The notes under the pieces were generated by a model that was not told where the DNA came from, searched no databases, and saw nothing but the letters and a program-made list of their open reading frames with translations. Position numbers and translations under genes: made by a program. From NCBI GenBank assembly GCA_029339505.1, contig JAQISU010000098.1, forward strand, positions 729,001 to 793,000: a stretch of DNA of 64,000 bases. Direction: 5' to 3'. This DNA is from Unio delphinus. Lineage: Eukaryota; Mollusca; Bivalvia; Unionida; Unionidae. This document shows, piece after piece, positions 11,269-22,300 of this stretch (positions are counted from its first letter, which is position 1; each line of letters begins with the position of its first letter).

Positions 11269-11333
11269 TAACAATTCTTATACAATGAAAATCTCTATGA
11301 TTTCACAAGCAGACTAATTTTTAGGACCTAACC

Positions 11334-12601
11334 TCATAGATCAATGAGATTATTGGATTGGTCAGTGAGTCTGAAATTAATTCTCGTTAGCGAATTATTA
11401 TGACATCGCATATAAACTGGATTAGTTGGATCCTCAATGATTAAAAACCCTGGAGGAGCTGTTGGTGCAAATGAATATAAAATATATTCCTGCTGAGCTT
11501 GATTTGATCGCTCGAGATTTATTTGATAGCTTCCTTCGATAACATCACATACTAAATTCAATGCTATCACCGAGGATATATTCACATTTTGAGGAGCGAT
11601 ATGTCTACCACCACCATCTGGGTCGTTATTATGTCTGAGGATTATTGTTTTTTGTGATTTTTTCCATGCGTCATGGATTTTTTTGAAACCTTCATCCATG
11701 GCGTGTCTAAGAGATTCTTTTATCACTGGGACATTATGTCCTGGAATCTTGAAATAAGGAATATATCTTATATCTATATTATATTGTTGCAAATTCTGTT
11801 CTTGTTTTAGGATTATCGTCACCTAATACCTCTTGAATAATTTTCAAATTATTATGTTTCCATGTCATCGATGATTTTATTGCATGTTGCTACAACGCTG
11901 ATAAATTCATCTCGGATGAGAGTACCAGACTCGAGAGATACTAACAGCAACGCAAAATCATTAGTCATCGCTGTGAAATTTTTAACGATTTCATCTTGTT
12001 GAGTTTGATAATATCTATTAGCGCGGTCGTCTATCATTTCAGTGAAAAATTTCAACTTATTGTATTCGTCATAACATTTTATTGGATTATCAGATTTTAT
12101 TCTGTCGGTGACATAATCAGATTTTTGTGGTTCGGGTATTTGATAAGCTGTCCGAGGTGGTATTTCATACCAACCCAGTATTGTCCTTATAGAACTCTGA
12201 TAGATATCTACGGCATACTAGGGCGAGTTTATCTCAATCGCGAATGATAACGTCGGTTCATGAACTGTTACAGCGATTTTCGATTCTGTTCCAGTAATGG
12301 ATTTTATTCTACGCTGAAATTCAGCATTGATTTGTTCGATTTGGTATGACCCAGATGGCAGCGAAACAACGTTCCAGTCTGGAATTCCATCGGGTTTATT
12401 CTTATTTGCAAATACCAAGAAATTATTCGGTTGTTGACTGCCAAATGCTACCGACCTAATATTAGGCCAACTATTGTACACTCGTAGTTTTGCTAGCGCT
12501 ATCTCCTTCACGGGAATCGGAATAGAGAAATTCACACTGAATTCAGGATTCGTTGATGTTATTGAGATCATGCTGGTTTGTACTGGGTTTGTGTTCTCCA
12601 C
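11334..12601 (-). pseudogene. Penton-like virion protein of Polinton A (broken)
   Basis: Three minus-strand pieces (12601-12218, 12055-11852, 11822-11334) make one gene. Its N-terminal domain carries KEIALAKLRVYNSWPNIR and SGSYQIEQINAEFQRRI. Its C-terminal domain carries GFLIIEDPTNP and INFRLTDQSNNLIDL. These two conserved blocks recur in structural proteins of metazoan Polintons. A vertex (penton) or minor capsid role is inferred from family and position at the end of the virion block. The frame is broken at least twice, and a stop follows IDL, where copy B continues. The start is unclear; a Met inside the first block at about 12571 is also possible. Confidence 0.75.
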
Positions 12602-13117
12602 GATTCATTGAAGTAGTTCTTACGGTGTTGTCATTGTTATTACATTCATGTTGTATTTCTAATTTTGATATCGCGGAATTATAAATACTTACCATCGCTG
12701 AGAACTCACTATCTGATATAAATGTATCATCGAGCAGCGACGATATCAACGAGGACAATTGCGAGTACGCGGTTTATACAACATGAAATTTAATTATGTA
12801 GTCTTGCAGTTTGCTCTGGCTACATGATGATATTTTTTTTGTTATTATCGAAATAATTCCAGCGATTGTTGTCTCAGCGGATATACAAATTGGAACAGCT
12901 ATCGGAGCAATCATTGTCACCGAGGAGAGTATTATACCAGCTCCGGTGATTACACCACTCACAGAGTACACGGTAACATCAACTGCGGTGATTCTTCGTT
13001 GGTATTTTTTTTAATTTTTGTTTGATACTCCTCATTGAGTGTTTTGAGTTTAGTTTGAAACTCTCTAACCTGATCATAGCGATATTGAGATACAGAAGGT
13101 ATCGTTGATGACGACAT
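12543..13117 (-). pseudogene. Hydrophobic virion protein of Polinton A (broken)
   Basis: This is the counterpart of the intact 186-residue gene at 25562-25002. It has a charged N-terminus (SQYRYDQVREF), a basic stretch, a long hydrophobic segment (VTGAGIILSSVTMIAPIAVPI in translation), then a helical tail with the motif SEFSAMV. One frameshift lies in an A-run near 13010. The tail is in a different frame from the membrane segment. Proteins of this type (a glycine-rich hydrophobic core followed by a DxxISxxEF-like helix) are recurrent in Polintons. A membrane or internal virion role is inferred. Confidence 0.7.
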
Positions 13118-13151
13118 TTTATTTCCAAATCAGTTTACGATTTCAATGTAG

Positions 13152-14235
13152 TTATTTACTCAAATCCGCTACGAATTCCATATACCATGATATTGAAACC
13201 CTAATCAAATTATTATCAGTGGATGTTATTATGAATCGTCTAGTTGTATCCTTGTCGATGATCGTTGATATCGTATTGTTGACCCCAGATGAACTCGACG
13301 ATGATATATTAAATTGAGTCGGTGTCACTAGTGTTAATCGATAAATACCTTTGACGGTTGCAGTGATGCTTAGTATATTGTCTGTAGGAGTCCCTACAAA
13401 TGATCTGTGTTGAATTGTGTATACTACGTTGTTGGTTCTCTCATGAAGAATATTTGTTTTTTCAAGTATTTTTATCATCTTTGGTATATCATCCTTGATA
13501 ATATCATTGGTTGTTTTAATATCGGTGTTGATAGTTTCTATTTGCCGATTAATCGCGGCTATTTCATCTAGAGAATTTTTTTATATCCGCGAGTTTCATT
13601 GTGACCGTAGGTGGATTTCCAAAAAATTCTCTAACAACTCTATTTCGAAGTACAATAAAATCCTTATCATGCTTCTCATACTTGTTTTCAAATTGATCAA
13701 TTTTATAATCAAGCTCAATTAATCTATCCATGGATTTTTTTTATTGATGGTAAATTAAGGTGATATCGCCGCTGGTTCGCCGAAGAAAGCCATAATAATT
13801 AATTGATTTTAATTCGTCATTGACAGTCCTTATATTGTCCATAGAGGTTTTTATTAATGATAAACTCGGTGATGTTGTCGCTTGATCACCAAAAAAACTT
13901 AGTATGAATTTTAACTCATCGTTAAGAGTTTTTAATTTATCTGTAATCGTCGAAACGAGTACGCCCGGTTTTAGTTTACCCTGATCGGAAAATAACACAA
14001 CGGTGTTCTCGGTTGCGTCTCGTTGTTTAACTAAAATATAATCTTGAGAAACATTACTGGTTTTCAATTTACCCTGACGATCTTGAAATACAACTATTTC
14101 ATTAGGATCAACACTTGCTAAGTTCAACGTCTCAGCTATTTAATCTTCGATTATTTTTTTTATATCACCGGTTGCAACGCCATCAGGTTTGGGTTTCTTC
14201 AGCGCTGGTAAAGATCTCCCCCAAATATCAATCAT
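13152..14235 (-). pseudogene. Fibre-like protein of Polinton A (broken)
   Basis: The gene starts MIDIWGRS, like copy B, followed by a domain with NEIVVFQDRQGKLKTSNVS and a repeated heptad-like helical shaft. It ends in a beta-rich domain (ITATVKGIYRLTLV, SSGVNNTISTI, YMEFVADL). The open pieces are 14127-13741, about 13732-13566 and 13478-13152. A stop at about 14140 and frameshifts separate them. The plan (short conserved N-terminus, coiled shaft, C-terminal beta head) suggests a trimeric fibre that attaches to the vertex; this is inferred from architecture. Confidence 0.65.
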
Positions 14236-14256
14236 GTTATTCTATATAATCTCTCT

Positions 14257-14671
14257 CTAAAATCTCTTCGATTTCCAGCGATTACTCGTGTATTCATTTA
14301 CGACCTGATGAGGTGGTTTTCCAGATGTTGAAATAGCGTCAAGGACATTTAATACTTCGTTGCCGCATATTGGTGGGTCATTCATTTGTTGTGTTGGTAG
14401 CGTAGAATACCAACGAGGGGTGTTCAAGCGGTTTAAATAACGCCTAAATTCCTTCGGCGGCGCTAATCCATATGAATCGAAATAGATGATTGCACGTGGA
14501 TCAATCGCGTATGCAACCCAGTGGGTTCCGGGTCCGCTGCTGTTATCGAGATTAATGATACCGGTTTCAACGCTGTTGGGTTGTGCCGGTAACTGATCTT
14601 TCATAAAGACACCTCTGAAGTTTTTAATCGCAAATTTTTTTAGCAGCATCGAGTAAATCAAAATTGGACAT
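14257..14671 (-). pseudogene. Adenain-type cysteine protease of Polinton A
   Basis: It is a maturation protease of the adenovirus/Ulp1 class. Visible motifs are FRGVFMKDQLP, the catalytic His in GTHWVAYAIDP, the acidic residue in YFDSYG, and the nucleophile Cys in PPICGNEVLNVL preceded by Gln. The N-terminal start MSNFDLL lies 6 nt after the stop of the pX-like gene. An A7 run then moves the frame by one base before FRGVFM. Copy B has the same shift at the same run. Starting instead at an internal Met (14661) keeps the catalytic core open. About 138 residues, short for the family. Confidence 0.85.
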
Positions 14672-14676
14672 TGGTG

Positions 14677-15149
14677 TTAGTAAACTGTTCCTGGGATTCT
14701 CAGGCCTTTTCCACTGTACCATGAATACGGGGTTCCTGGTAGTCTTAGACCCTTTCCCTTTTTTATATCCTTTTTCAGCTGCTTTCTTTAGTGTCATCCC
14801 TGCCGCAGTACCAACGGCTCCTAGCGCCGCCGCTTTAGCCACCGCTGGGGCTGCTGCTGCAATCAAAGCCAGAATCGCAGCTAACAGCGGGAATATACCA
14901 CCTGATTTTATCGTATTTTTGATAGCAGCCGCAGAGAGAGAGAGAGTGATCTGAACGCCTTTTTTTATCTTTGAACGCATCATTGAAGTATTTTACTTGA
15001 CGAGTCGTCAGCGACAATTTATTCGCCCCACCAGTCATCTGATCGGGTTTCAGTTTTATTGTGGTTCCGCACTTTCTTTTAGCTGATTCCGATTGTAATT
15101 TCTTGAGTTGACCGGGAGTTAACGTAACACTAATATAACTGTTTTTCAT
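14677..15149 (-). pseudogene. pX-like basic/hydrophobic core protein of Polinton A
   Basis: The order is a conserved N-terminal region (VTLTPGQLKKLQ, then KLKPDQMTGGANKLSLTTRQ), a second LSLSAAAIK block with SGGIFPLL, an Ala-rich hydrophobic helix, a Lys/Gly stretch, and a tail with twin GL-R-PGT motifs ending in VY-stop. This is a well-known small Polinton protein resembling the precursor of adenovirus core peptide X/mu. The three parts lie in three different frames. The last change occurs in an A/G run (near 14750) that copy B shares. Confidence 0.75.
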
Positions 15150-15175
15150 TATACAATAACAGATTGATCTAATTG

Positions 15176-16935
15176 TTACATATTTTCCACTGGTGCATCT
15201 ATCACTCTCATTCGTCCACCAACACTTTCGAGTAGCATTGATTTGTCGCTGAGAATGACAGCAACCGCTCTGTAATTAACACCGCCAGGGTTTACACGAG
15301 CTCTAAAATGTATATCAACGATGGACTGTTTTGTTAAATCAAGATGTTCCAACGAAAAGTAATAGATCGGATATAAATTTTTAAAATCATGCTGTGATAT
15401 TTGCAGACCAGTATCAATATTTTGATCGCGTGCCATATATATCAACAACCTGTGATACACGCGTGCAATATGATTGTTGTCGTAATCAAGTTGTATATCC
15501 TCGGATGGTTCCTGTTGGTCATTTATTCTCAGCGAGACTTCACTAACGCCTAATTTATCAAATATCATATGGCTACGTGTTTGATAGTCTAATCGCGCTC
15601 TATTTTGTAGCGCAATAAATATATGACGTGGAGCTGAAACACCTTGTCGCGCTGCCAGGTGCCATGTAAATGTACCATTAATATCAGAATCTATAGTATC
15701 TGTACTCACTGATAACCAATTTATCAACTATTTTCCTCCTTGGTCCATAAATGATAGTAATCGCTCCTCCGTGGTAATTGATGGAGTCATTACTGGCATC
15801 CATAGCGATAGTTTTGATAAAATAACTTTACCGGCAGCAAGACCAGCTTCATCACCACGCCAGATTGCATCATTATCAGTACCCTTTCGCACGAGTACTA
15901 CCGTATGCTTTGCTTCATAGATGACTTTTCGGACATTTCTTCAGAATCCAAATATATGATGCAGTGGAATCGCGCATGAAAATAATCAACGATCTCCTTG
16001 TAACATTGTTTTGCGTGTTGCATATCCTAAATTGTAATCGGGATTAGCGCTTCCGACAATATCAAACGCAGCTCCTGGTCTATCTCTGTGTTCATTGGTA
16101 TCGGGGTACCCTGGGTCAATTGTAGTAGCTTGTGGTGTCCGTATTTTAATATACGGAGAGTGATTAGGGTGATCAGTAATATCCTTAGCGAACATCATAG
16201 ATGTACCTGCCGATCTTGTATAATCGTCAGAATATCTTGCTAACCCTATTATTGTTGTGGCAACATCAACATTATTCTCAATGGTTTCAATTTCTTTTCC
16301 ATCAATGAGATGTTTGTTTGATTAGGATTTTTAACGTAGCTTTAACAATTTTTCAGTCATATCGCTACGATCTCTACAGTGAGGCAGTTTATAGTGATGT
16401 CTAGCACTGAGACATCATGTCGCAGACATGTAGCATGATGTCTCACCCAGTCACATTATCTTGACACCAGGCCGACCAGTCCTAACACTAACCTCTTTAT
16501 GCTGAGCGTCAAGCGAGGCAGCTGTTAGTACCATTTTTGTAAGTCTTTGGTATGACTCGGCCGGGGATCGAACCGACGACCTCCCGCTTCCGGGGCGGAC
16601 GCTCTAACCACTAGGCCACCGGAGGGGTTCCCATCAATGAGATATCTAGCGCTAGTAAATAACGCCATGATCCCATTATTGACAAAACCAACTAGGACAA
16701 GTGGGTCATTTGCGTATGGTGTATTAGCTACAACATCTGTTACAAGTTCTTCTACTTCGATAAACGCTTCACACGGTAAGAAGTATTTACTAGTATCATG
16801 AACCTGAATTTCGATTCTTGATCGAAGATTTGGTTGTATTGCGTGATAGGCATAAAAATGATAATCGCGTACAGAATCATCCTTGCGCACTGGGGCGTCC
16901 ATATCAAACGCTGGATCAGGTGACCGTTTGAACAT
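15176..16935 (-). pseudogene. Major capsid protein of Polinton A, split by a SINE
   Basis: It is the homologue of the B capsid gene. N-terminal motifs are MDAPVRKDDSVRDYHFYAYHA, FLPCEAFIEVE and FVNNGIMALF. The C-terminal part contains FTWHLAARQGVSAPRHIFIAL, VSLRINDQQEPSEDIQLDY and YPIYYFSLEHLDL. Length (about 480 residues without the SINE) and motifs fit the double jelly-roll capsid of Polintons. A SINE at 16312-16630, with a 13-bp duplication, splits the gene after ARYLIDG. Further stops and frameshifts lie at 15727-15990. It is dead. Confidence 0.88.
16312..16630 (-). mobile_element. tRNA-derived SINE inserted in the capsid gene
   Basis: On the minus strand it starts with a tRNA-like head: GTGGCCTAGTGGTTAGAGC (box A region) and GGTTCGATCCCC (box B). 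A 3' body and a CAAACAAAC tail follow. A 13-bp duplication, CCATCAATGAGAT, flanks it (16299-16311, 16631-16643), typical of LINE-driven insertion. A second copy is at 48993-49321. Confidence 0.92.
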
Positions 16936-16972
16936 TTTATTATATATTCACTTTGATTTATCAAAGTCTGAA

Positions 16973-17443
16973 TCATCGACGTCGACGACCCCGCCGTGGT
17001 TTTTGTAAGCCACTTCCAGCTATCATATTTGCGGTTATGTTATCTTGGGCGTTAGTCACCAGCGACGCTAGTTTCTGATCCACTGCGTTATTTATTATTT
17101 TACTAACACTCGCGAGCATTTCCGCTGTAGATGGTAACGGTAACGACGGAGTTGTCAATGGTGGTTTCCTTCGCCGCTGAACTAGCGCTATTAGTTTATC
17201 CTTCACGGCTGAAAACGCTTTCCCGGCAGCATCTCCAACAGCGCTAATACCTTTATCACGAATAACATCAATGGCTTTCATCGATAATTGTTTTACTAGC
17301 GGCGCTTCTTTTGGAGCCATTCTTCCAAATAACCCTGCAATAGTATCACCGAGACCATCACCATAGTACGCTCTATAAACTGGAAACCGTGAGTTTACTA
17401 CATAGACGCTGGCTGGTTTGTCATGGTTGCAGTGTATGATCAT
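16973..17443 (-). CDS. pVI-like basic virion protein of Polinton A
   Basis: An open 156-residue frame homologous to the gene at 29556-29101. It begins MIIHCNHDKPASVYVVNS and then has YYGDGLGDTIAGLFGRMAP, an amphipathic segment with IDVIRDKGI, a basic RRRRK stretch, and an arginine-rich C-terminus after GSGL. The glycine-rich motif followed by LFxR recurs in Polinton proteins encoded just upstream of the capsid gene. A role as internal, membrane-active minor capsid protein similar to adenovirus pVI is inferred. It is one of few genes with no break in A. Confidence 0.6.
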   Translation of the reverse strand: MIIHCNHDKPASVYVVNSRFPVYRAYYGDGLGDTIAGLFGRMAPKEAPLVKQLSMKAIDVIRDKGISAVGDAAGKAFSAVKDKLIALVQRRRKPPLTTPSLPLPSTAEMLASVSKIINNAVDQKLASLVTNAQDNITANMIAGSGLQKPRRGRRRR

Positions 17444-17488
17444 CTTATTTAAATGATATTTATGTAATGCAATGACTTCGTCATCAGA

Positions 17489-18615
17489 TTAATCGCTGTA
17501 ATAATCCGTAGGATTTTCAACTAATTCATCAATGAAATCTCGATATATATCAATGCTCATGATACCACCTTCAAATAACCGCATGCAGATATCAGCTGCT
17601 TCATTAATTATTTCTGGTGAGTTATTTCCAGCTCGTTTTACTCCAATGAGAACCTCTAATCGTGCTATATCACCAAGAACATTACCAGGACAACTAACTA
17701 GACCATTGCCTGAAATTGCACTGGAATCTCTTAATCCCTTTCCCGCTACTATAACCAGTTGCATCCTGTGTATCTACGTCTCGATTTATTAAATCCTGAA
17801 GAAATTTTTCAATTTCATCATCTTCATCTCGATCAGATGGTATCTACAATGGTTCAGGTGGTAGTTGTTGTTGAGGTTCTTCTTGTTTTTTAGGTGAGAA
17901 AGATATTTTCTTTGAAGGTTGTTGTCTTTTTCTTTGCAATTTTTGCGGTTTTTGTTGTTGTTTTAGTTCTTCATATTGTTTATACACTGTACCCACCGCA
18001 TTGATATATCCTATGTATGATACATCATTATCCTTATAAATTTGACTTTTTTAGTTTTGATTTTGTAAAATACATCAGCCCAATGAGCTATACTTCTAAT
18101 ATACTTATGATGTTCCGGTTTCATCATTTTTTTTATGTTTTCATAAGTCGTAACAACAAGCGCAGGAATTTCTGCTGAATCAGTTCCTTCCTCGTTAAAT
18201 CTCACGCGTAAATCATCTACTGTTCTTTTTGATTCAGGTGGTTCACTAACATTAATATCACCTAGTTGTTCAATTTCCTGCTGAGCTGATATATCACCGT
18301 GGAGTTTTTGTATAGCTTGTTTTGTTTGTTCAATTCCTGTTGCTTTTTTTTCAAGTGCACCAATAAGAGGTTTTTCTTTTCTTTTTCCCCCTTTTCGGGA
18401 ACATCCCCCCATATAGCACGCTCAGTAGCTCATATTGCCCCTTTTGTTGCTGTGGTTATTGGTTCAAACAACTCTTCAGATCCTGAAGCAAAAGCCGTTT
18501 GCAAACTCCGTTTCGCTTGTAGTTTATTTCTGACAGAGTCGCGGATTGGTATAAATCTCTTAATTGCATCTAATCTTTCACGAGCCAATCTAGTTGTTAA
18601 AGCTTCGTTGACCAT
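17489..18615 (-). pseudogene. Minor virion protein of Polinton A (broken)
   Basis: The gene starts with MVNEALTTRLARERL. It continues through a helical N-terminal region, a block with VVTTYENIKKMMKPEHHKYI and HWADVFYKIK, a Gln/Lys-rich linker, an acidic DRDEDDEIE patch, a GYSS motif, and a C-terminal helical domain (DIARLEVLIGVKRAGNN, DELVENP). Copy B has the same order. It is broken by a stop near 18430 and by frameshifts. The C-terminal domain pattern is common in Polintons, but no specific function is known to me. Confidence 0.6.
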
Positions 18616-18841
18616 TATTGAAACAGTAAAGCAATTTCCAATTAATGTACGATGTAGTGATTTTGTCATCATCATGATTGATCATCTTACTCACGCCAAG
18701 GGATATTATGCGATGATATATCACGAAGCATATTCCCCTAAAAGTGAATCTAACTCGTCAAATAACGGGTTAAAATCACAAGAGGGTATGTTTAGTGAAT
18801 GGACAGCACAAACAATAGATTATATAACATTAAATGAATGA

Positions 18842-19050
18842 TGTCAATTCCATTCGAGTGTCTTGGCAATTGTACAATGAATGATGTCAATGAATGATTG
18901 TACAATTCCAGTCGAGTGTTTTGGCAATTGTATAATGAATGTCAATGAATGTTTATACAATTTCATTCGAGTGTTTTGGCAATTGTACAATGAATGATGT
19001 CAATGAATGATTATACAATTCCATTCAAGTGTTTTGGCAATTGTATAGGG
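18842..19050. repeat. Tandem repeat, unit about 60 bp, four copies
   Basis: Units contain AATTCCATTCGAGTGTTTTGG and CAATTGTACAATGAATGATG. The array lies just upstream of the minus-strand virion block of A. A different array (31398-31706) occupies the matching place in B. Confidence 0.8.
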
Positions 19051-19239
19051 ACAGCACAAGACAATACTACATATAACATTAAATGAATGATGTCAATGAA
19101 TGACATTCAAATTGCGATTGTATATGTATACCCCCCCCCCACAAAATCACCCTGGGTTGAATGAAAAATCATTCATGGTGGAGTGGTTGGTATATGCGGT
19201 TGCAATTTGAATTTCGGAGGTACCCACCCCCCATTAAAA

Positions 19240-19345
19240 ACCATCTGTCGGCACCGTTGGCAATAATGCCTGTTACGGGTTTCGAACCATGGCCGCCAGT
19301 ATGGCACCGCGACACGTTACCGATTGAGCTAATGGTTCTTATATA
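19240..19345 (-). mobile_element. tRNA-like SINE head (remnant)
   Basis: On the minus strand TTAGCTCAATCGGTAACG resembles box A and GGTTCGAAACCC resembles box B of a tRNA promoter, at normal spacing. Acceptor and D stems do not pair, so this is not a functional tRNA. It is probably a diverged SINE. Confidence 0.4.
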
Positions 19346-19377
19346 CGGTATATGCTTTTGAATATAATATGTAGGTA

Positions 19378-21815
19378 ATGTTCCCTCTAAGGATTGTTGA
19401 GGTGTGTGCAAAAGAAAATATGCATGAGCGACAAGTTACATACTCCACAAATTTATGAGCAGGCATGAGGACGAGTGCCCGTGAGATTGTGGGAGGGTTA
19501 AATACTCAAAACTTAGAAGAATAACAATTCACTTAAAGTTTTTTTAATTATGTAATATCATCAGTTCTTCATTCTTCACAAATATTCTCTTCGATTCTTT
19601 TCAGTTTTGCAAACATTTTAGACATTTTCAGCATTTACAGTTTGTCCAGAATTTAAAAAGAGCTTTATTCTCATTAAATTGTCCAGATGCTCAACATCTA
19701 GTCTATTTCTGGCTTTTGTCTTTATGTTGTTCATCAGACTGAATCCTCTTTCGCAGTCCGCATTTGAAGCCTGGAATGTACCGCAAATATCCAGAAGCAA
19801 AAATAAGTCTTGAAGTTGATCCTGCTGTTTTGTGAATGCAACTAGATCTGCAAATGTCTTAACTGCTCCAGTTTGCAATTTCTCATTAAAAATCAATTTA
19901 AATTCTGGAAACTGCTTACTAAGTTCTTTCTGGAATGCTTCGTTGTCTTTTTCCAGAAAAACATGATATCGGTTTCCAAGCCTCTTCATCTCCTCAAGAC
20001 CAAATGTATAATCCTCTAAGTTCACAGCTGTTGAAAAACATTCTTTGTCAAAAACTGCCCAATCTTGTAATTCCTCATCTGGAAATCTATGATCCAAATG
20101 TTCACATGTCTGCTGAATGAACTTAATTATTGACTTTGTGTTCACTGGGTGCTGAAATGATGAAAGCAAATGGCTGGCATTTTCAGTGTAGTGAGGTTTC
20201 TCTCCAAGATACTGTGATCTGAGTTTCTTTATTTTTGCCTTTGCAAACTGAAAAGCTTCCACAGTAGACGGCAAACTTCTTTGAAAAAGTTTACACAAGT
20301 CGCTTAATTCTGATAATACATCATTCAATATTGTAATTGCAACATGGTGTTCTGGATTCTGTAGTTTCTGTAAGCAGTATTTATGGACCGGGTCATCATT
20401 CTCATCAACCTGTTTTCTACAGTATTCCACTAAAATATCATAGTTCAAAACCAAAGCATTGACAGCAAAATGCCTGGATAACCACCGAACTTCGTTGAGT
20501 GGTCTGAATGCAATCACTTCTGCTTCAGCAACTTTGGCCAAGGCCTCAGATTTATCCTTCTTGACAGATGACCTGCAGAAAATTGTGTAAACAGTTCTCA
20601 GCAGAGTTTCTATCTCCTTCATCAATGGTATATCTTTCCATGCATCATCTAATCAAACATTCTCTCTGTGTGCCACACAGTGTTGTTCACACAAATGTGG
20701 AATTAACTGGCGAAGAAGTGCTGATACCCCTCTCCGCTTGCCTAGCATAACTGAGGCTCCATCAGAGGTAAACATAACCATCTTGTTCAAATCTAATTCA
20801 TTGTCTGCATAAAATTTCTGAATGGCTCCAAGGATTGACAAGCTATCACAAGCTGTTAATTTAACAATTCCAGCGAATACAGTTCTATGGACTGAATCAT
20901 TGGCATTTCTAAATTTCATGTACAGAATTAACATTTTGGAAACCGAGATATCAGTTGATTCGTCCACGATCAAGGTATGATAAGCTGCATTTTTAATCTC
21001 CAATAATATTTCCGACCTAATGGTTGAATTTATACACTCAATAAATTCAAAAGCATAATTCTTGCTTCGCCAGCTTTCTGGTATCTTTACATATTTCGCA
21101 ACATGGTCATGAATAGCCTGCACCGATAGCATTGAAGAATTTATTTTTACAGCAAGCAGAACGTTATCAATGAGTATCTTTACCTCATCAGGAGTCGCTT
21201 GTTGCCGATTAACTAATTCTTTTCTGTTTTCACGATCTTCTTTCGATTCCATCAGCATGTTCTTCAACAGGCCTCTGCTTTTGTTTTTCAGTTTCGTGAC
21301 TGCTTCAATGTGCGATTTTTGGCTCAAATGCCGTTTTAAATGATCAACTTTCCAATCGATCCACTTTTTTCCTGATGTCCAGTCGCTTTTGTATTCCGCT
21401 TTCATGCAAATTTTGCACTTAACACCATCAGTTTCTGAGTAATTAAAAATTTCCTCAAGTAGCACGTGCTGTCTGGTGCCATGCGGTAAATCCGTTTTAA
21501 CATAGCATTCAGTCAACCACTCTGTTTTAAAACCCAAGCACCTCTTCTTGCCTGAGTTACATAAACTTTCCTCAGCTCGCCGCTTAGACATGGGCCACAT
21601 GTAAAAATAATGAATTCCTTGATATTTAAAGTAACTAAATTCAATATAATGATTGTCGAGTAAGTTGCTGTGACTAGAACGTTTATAGCGCAAGATTGTT
21701 ATAGCGCAATTTTAAAACCGCTCTGCGTATTTTACTGAGCGACACGAGAAACGTTATGAGCGCCGCCAATGAAAATAGTGAGCGATCGCTCAGGCGATCA
21801 TCTTAGAGGGAACAT
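19378..21815 (-). mobile_element. hAT transposon inserted in Polinton A
   Basis: The ends ATGTTCCCTCTAAG (19378-19391) and CTTAGAGGGAACAT (21802-21815) are perfect inverted repeats enclosing a hAT transposase gene. TGTAGGTA lies directly before the left end. The same 8-mer lies 8 bp beyond the right end (21824-21831), so the target duplication is not exactly resolved. It falls in the non-coding stretch between the virion block and the HNH gene. Confidence 0.85.
19618..21693 (-). pseudogene. hAT-family transposase, single internal stop
   Basis: A cut-and-paste transposase of about 690 residues. An N-terminal BED-like zinc finger is visible (CKICMKAEY, then HLKRHLSQKSH). The catalytic region includes LIVDESTDIS and FTSDGASVMLG with CEQHCVAHRE. 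The C-terminus has the hAT dimerisation motif SNADCERGFSLMNNIKTKARNRL. It is similar to the ZNF862-type hAT transposases of animals. The two long open pieces are in the same frame, separated by only one TGA codon at 20651-20653 after RENV. The element is therefore young or recently inactivated. Confidence 0.9.
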
Positions 21816-21830
21816 TGTAATAATGTAGGT

Positions 21831-22300
21831 AAGCTAATACAATCAATAGCGAACAGGTGTGATGAATAATGAATGACGTCAATGGATCGATCAAGCCACA
21901 ACTGACTGAATGAATGAATTTATATACCTTTTGTGTATGAAACAAAACCGAATACGTAAAAGAAAAAAAGAAAAATATAATTATATGTAAAACACTATAT
22001 ATTCGATTCGTTTTCTTACAAAATAATTGTATTTCCACTGAGCTAACGGTTTTTATAATTATTAAGTAAGCTAATACAATCAATAGCGAACAGGTGTGAT
22101 GTACAATGAATGACGTCAATGGATCGATCACAAATCAAAACTGACTGAATGAACGAATCTATATACCTTTCGTGTGTGAAACAAAACCCAATACTTGAAA
22201 GAATAAAAAACACAAAAAACTGAAAATACAATTATTTGTAAAACACTATATATTTTATTCGTTTTCTTACAAAATATATTATATTTCCACTGAGAAATAA
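21831..22300. repeat. 237-bp tandem duplication
   Basis: AAGCTAATACAATCAATAGC starts at 21831 and again at 22068. The two copies, about 237 bp each, are very similar through TTCCACTGAG. The duplication covers the 3' end of the HNH gene of A. Confidence 0.85.

Noticed and set aside
16540..16620. tRNA gene in the capsid region
   Set aside because: It is the head of a SINE with a 13-bp target duplication and a second copy at 48993.
19262..19345. tRNA gene on the minus strand
   Set aside because: Box A and box B words are present, but acceptor and D stems do not pair; kept only as a SINE-like remnant.
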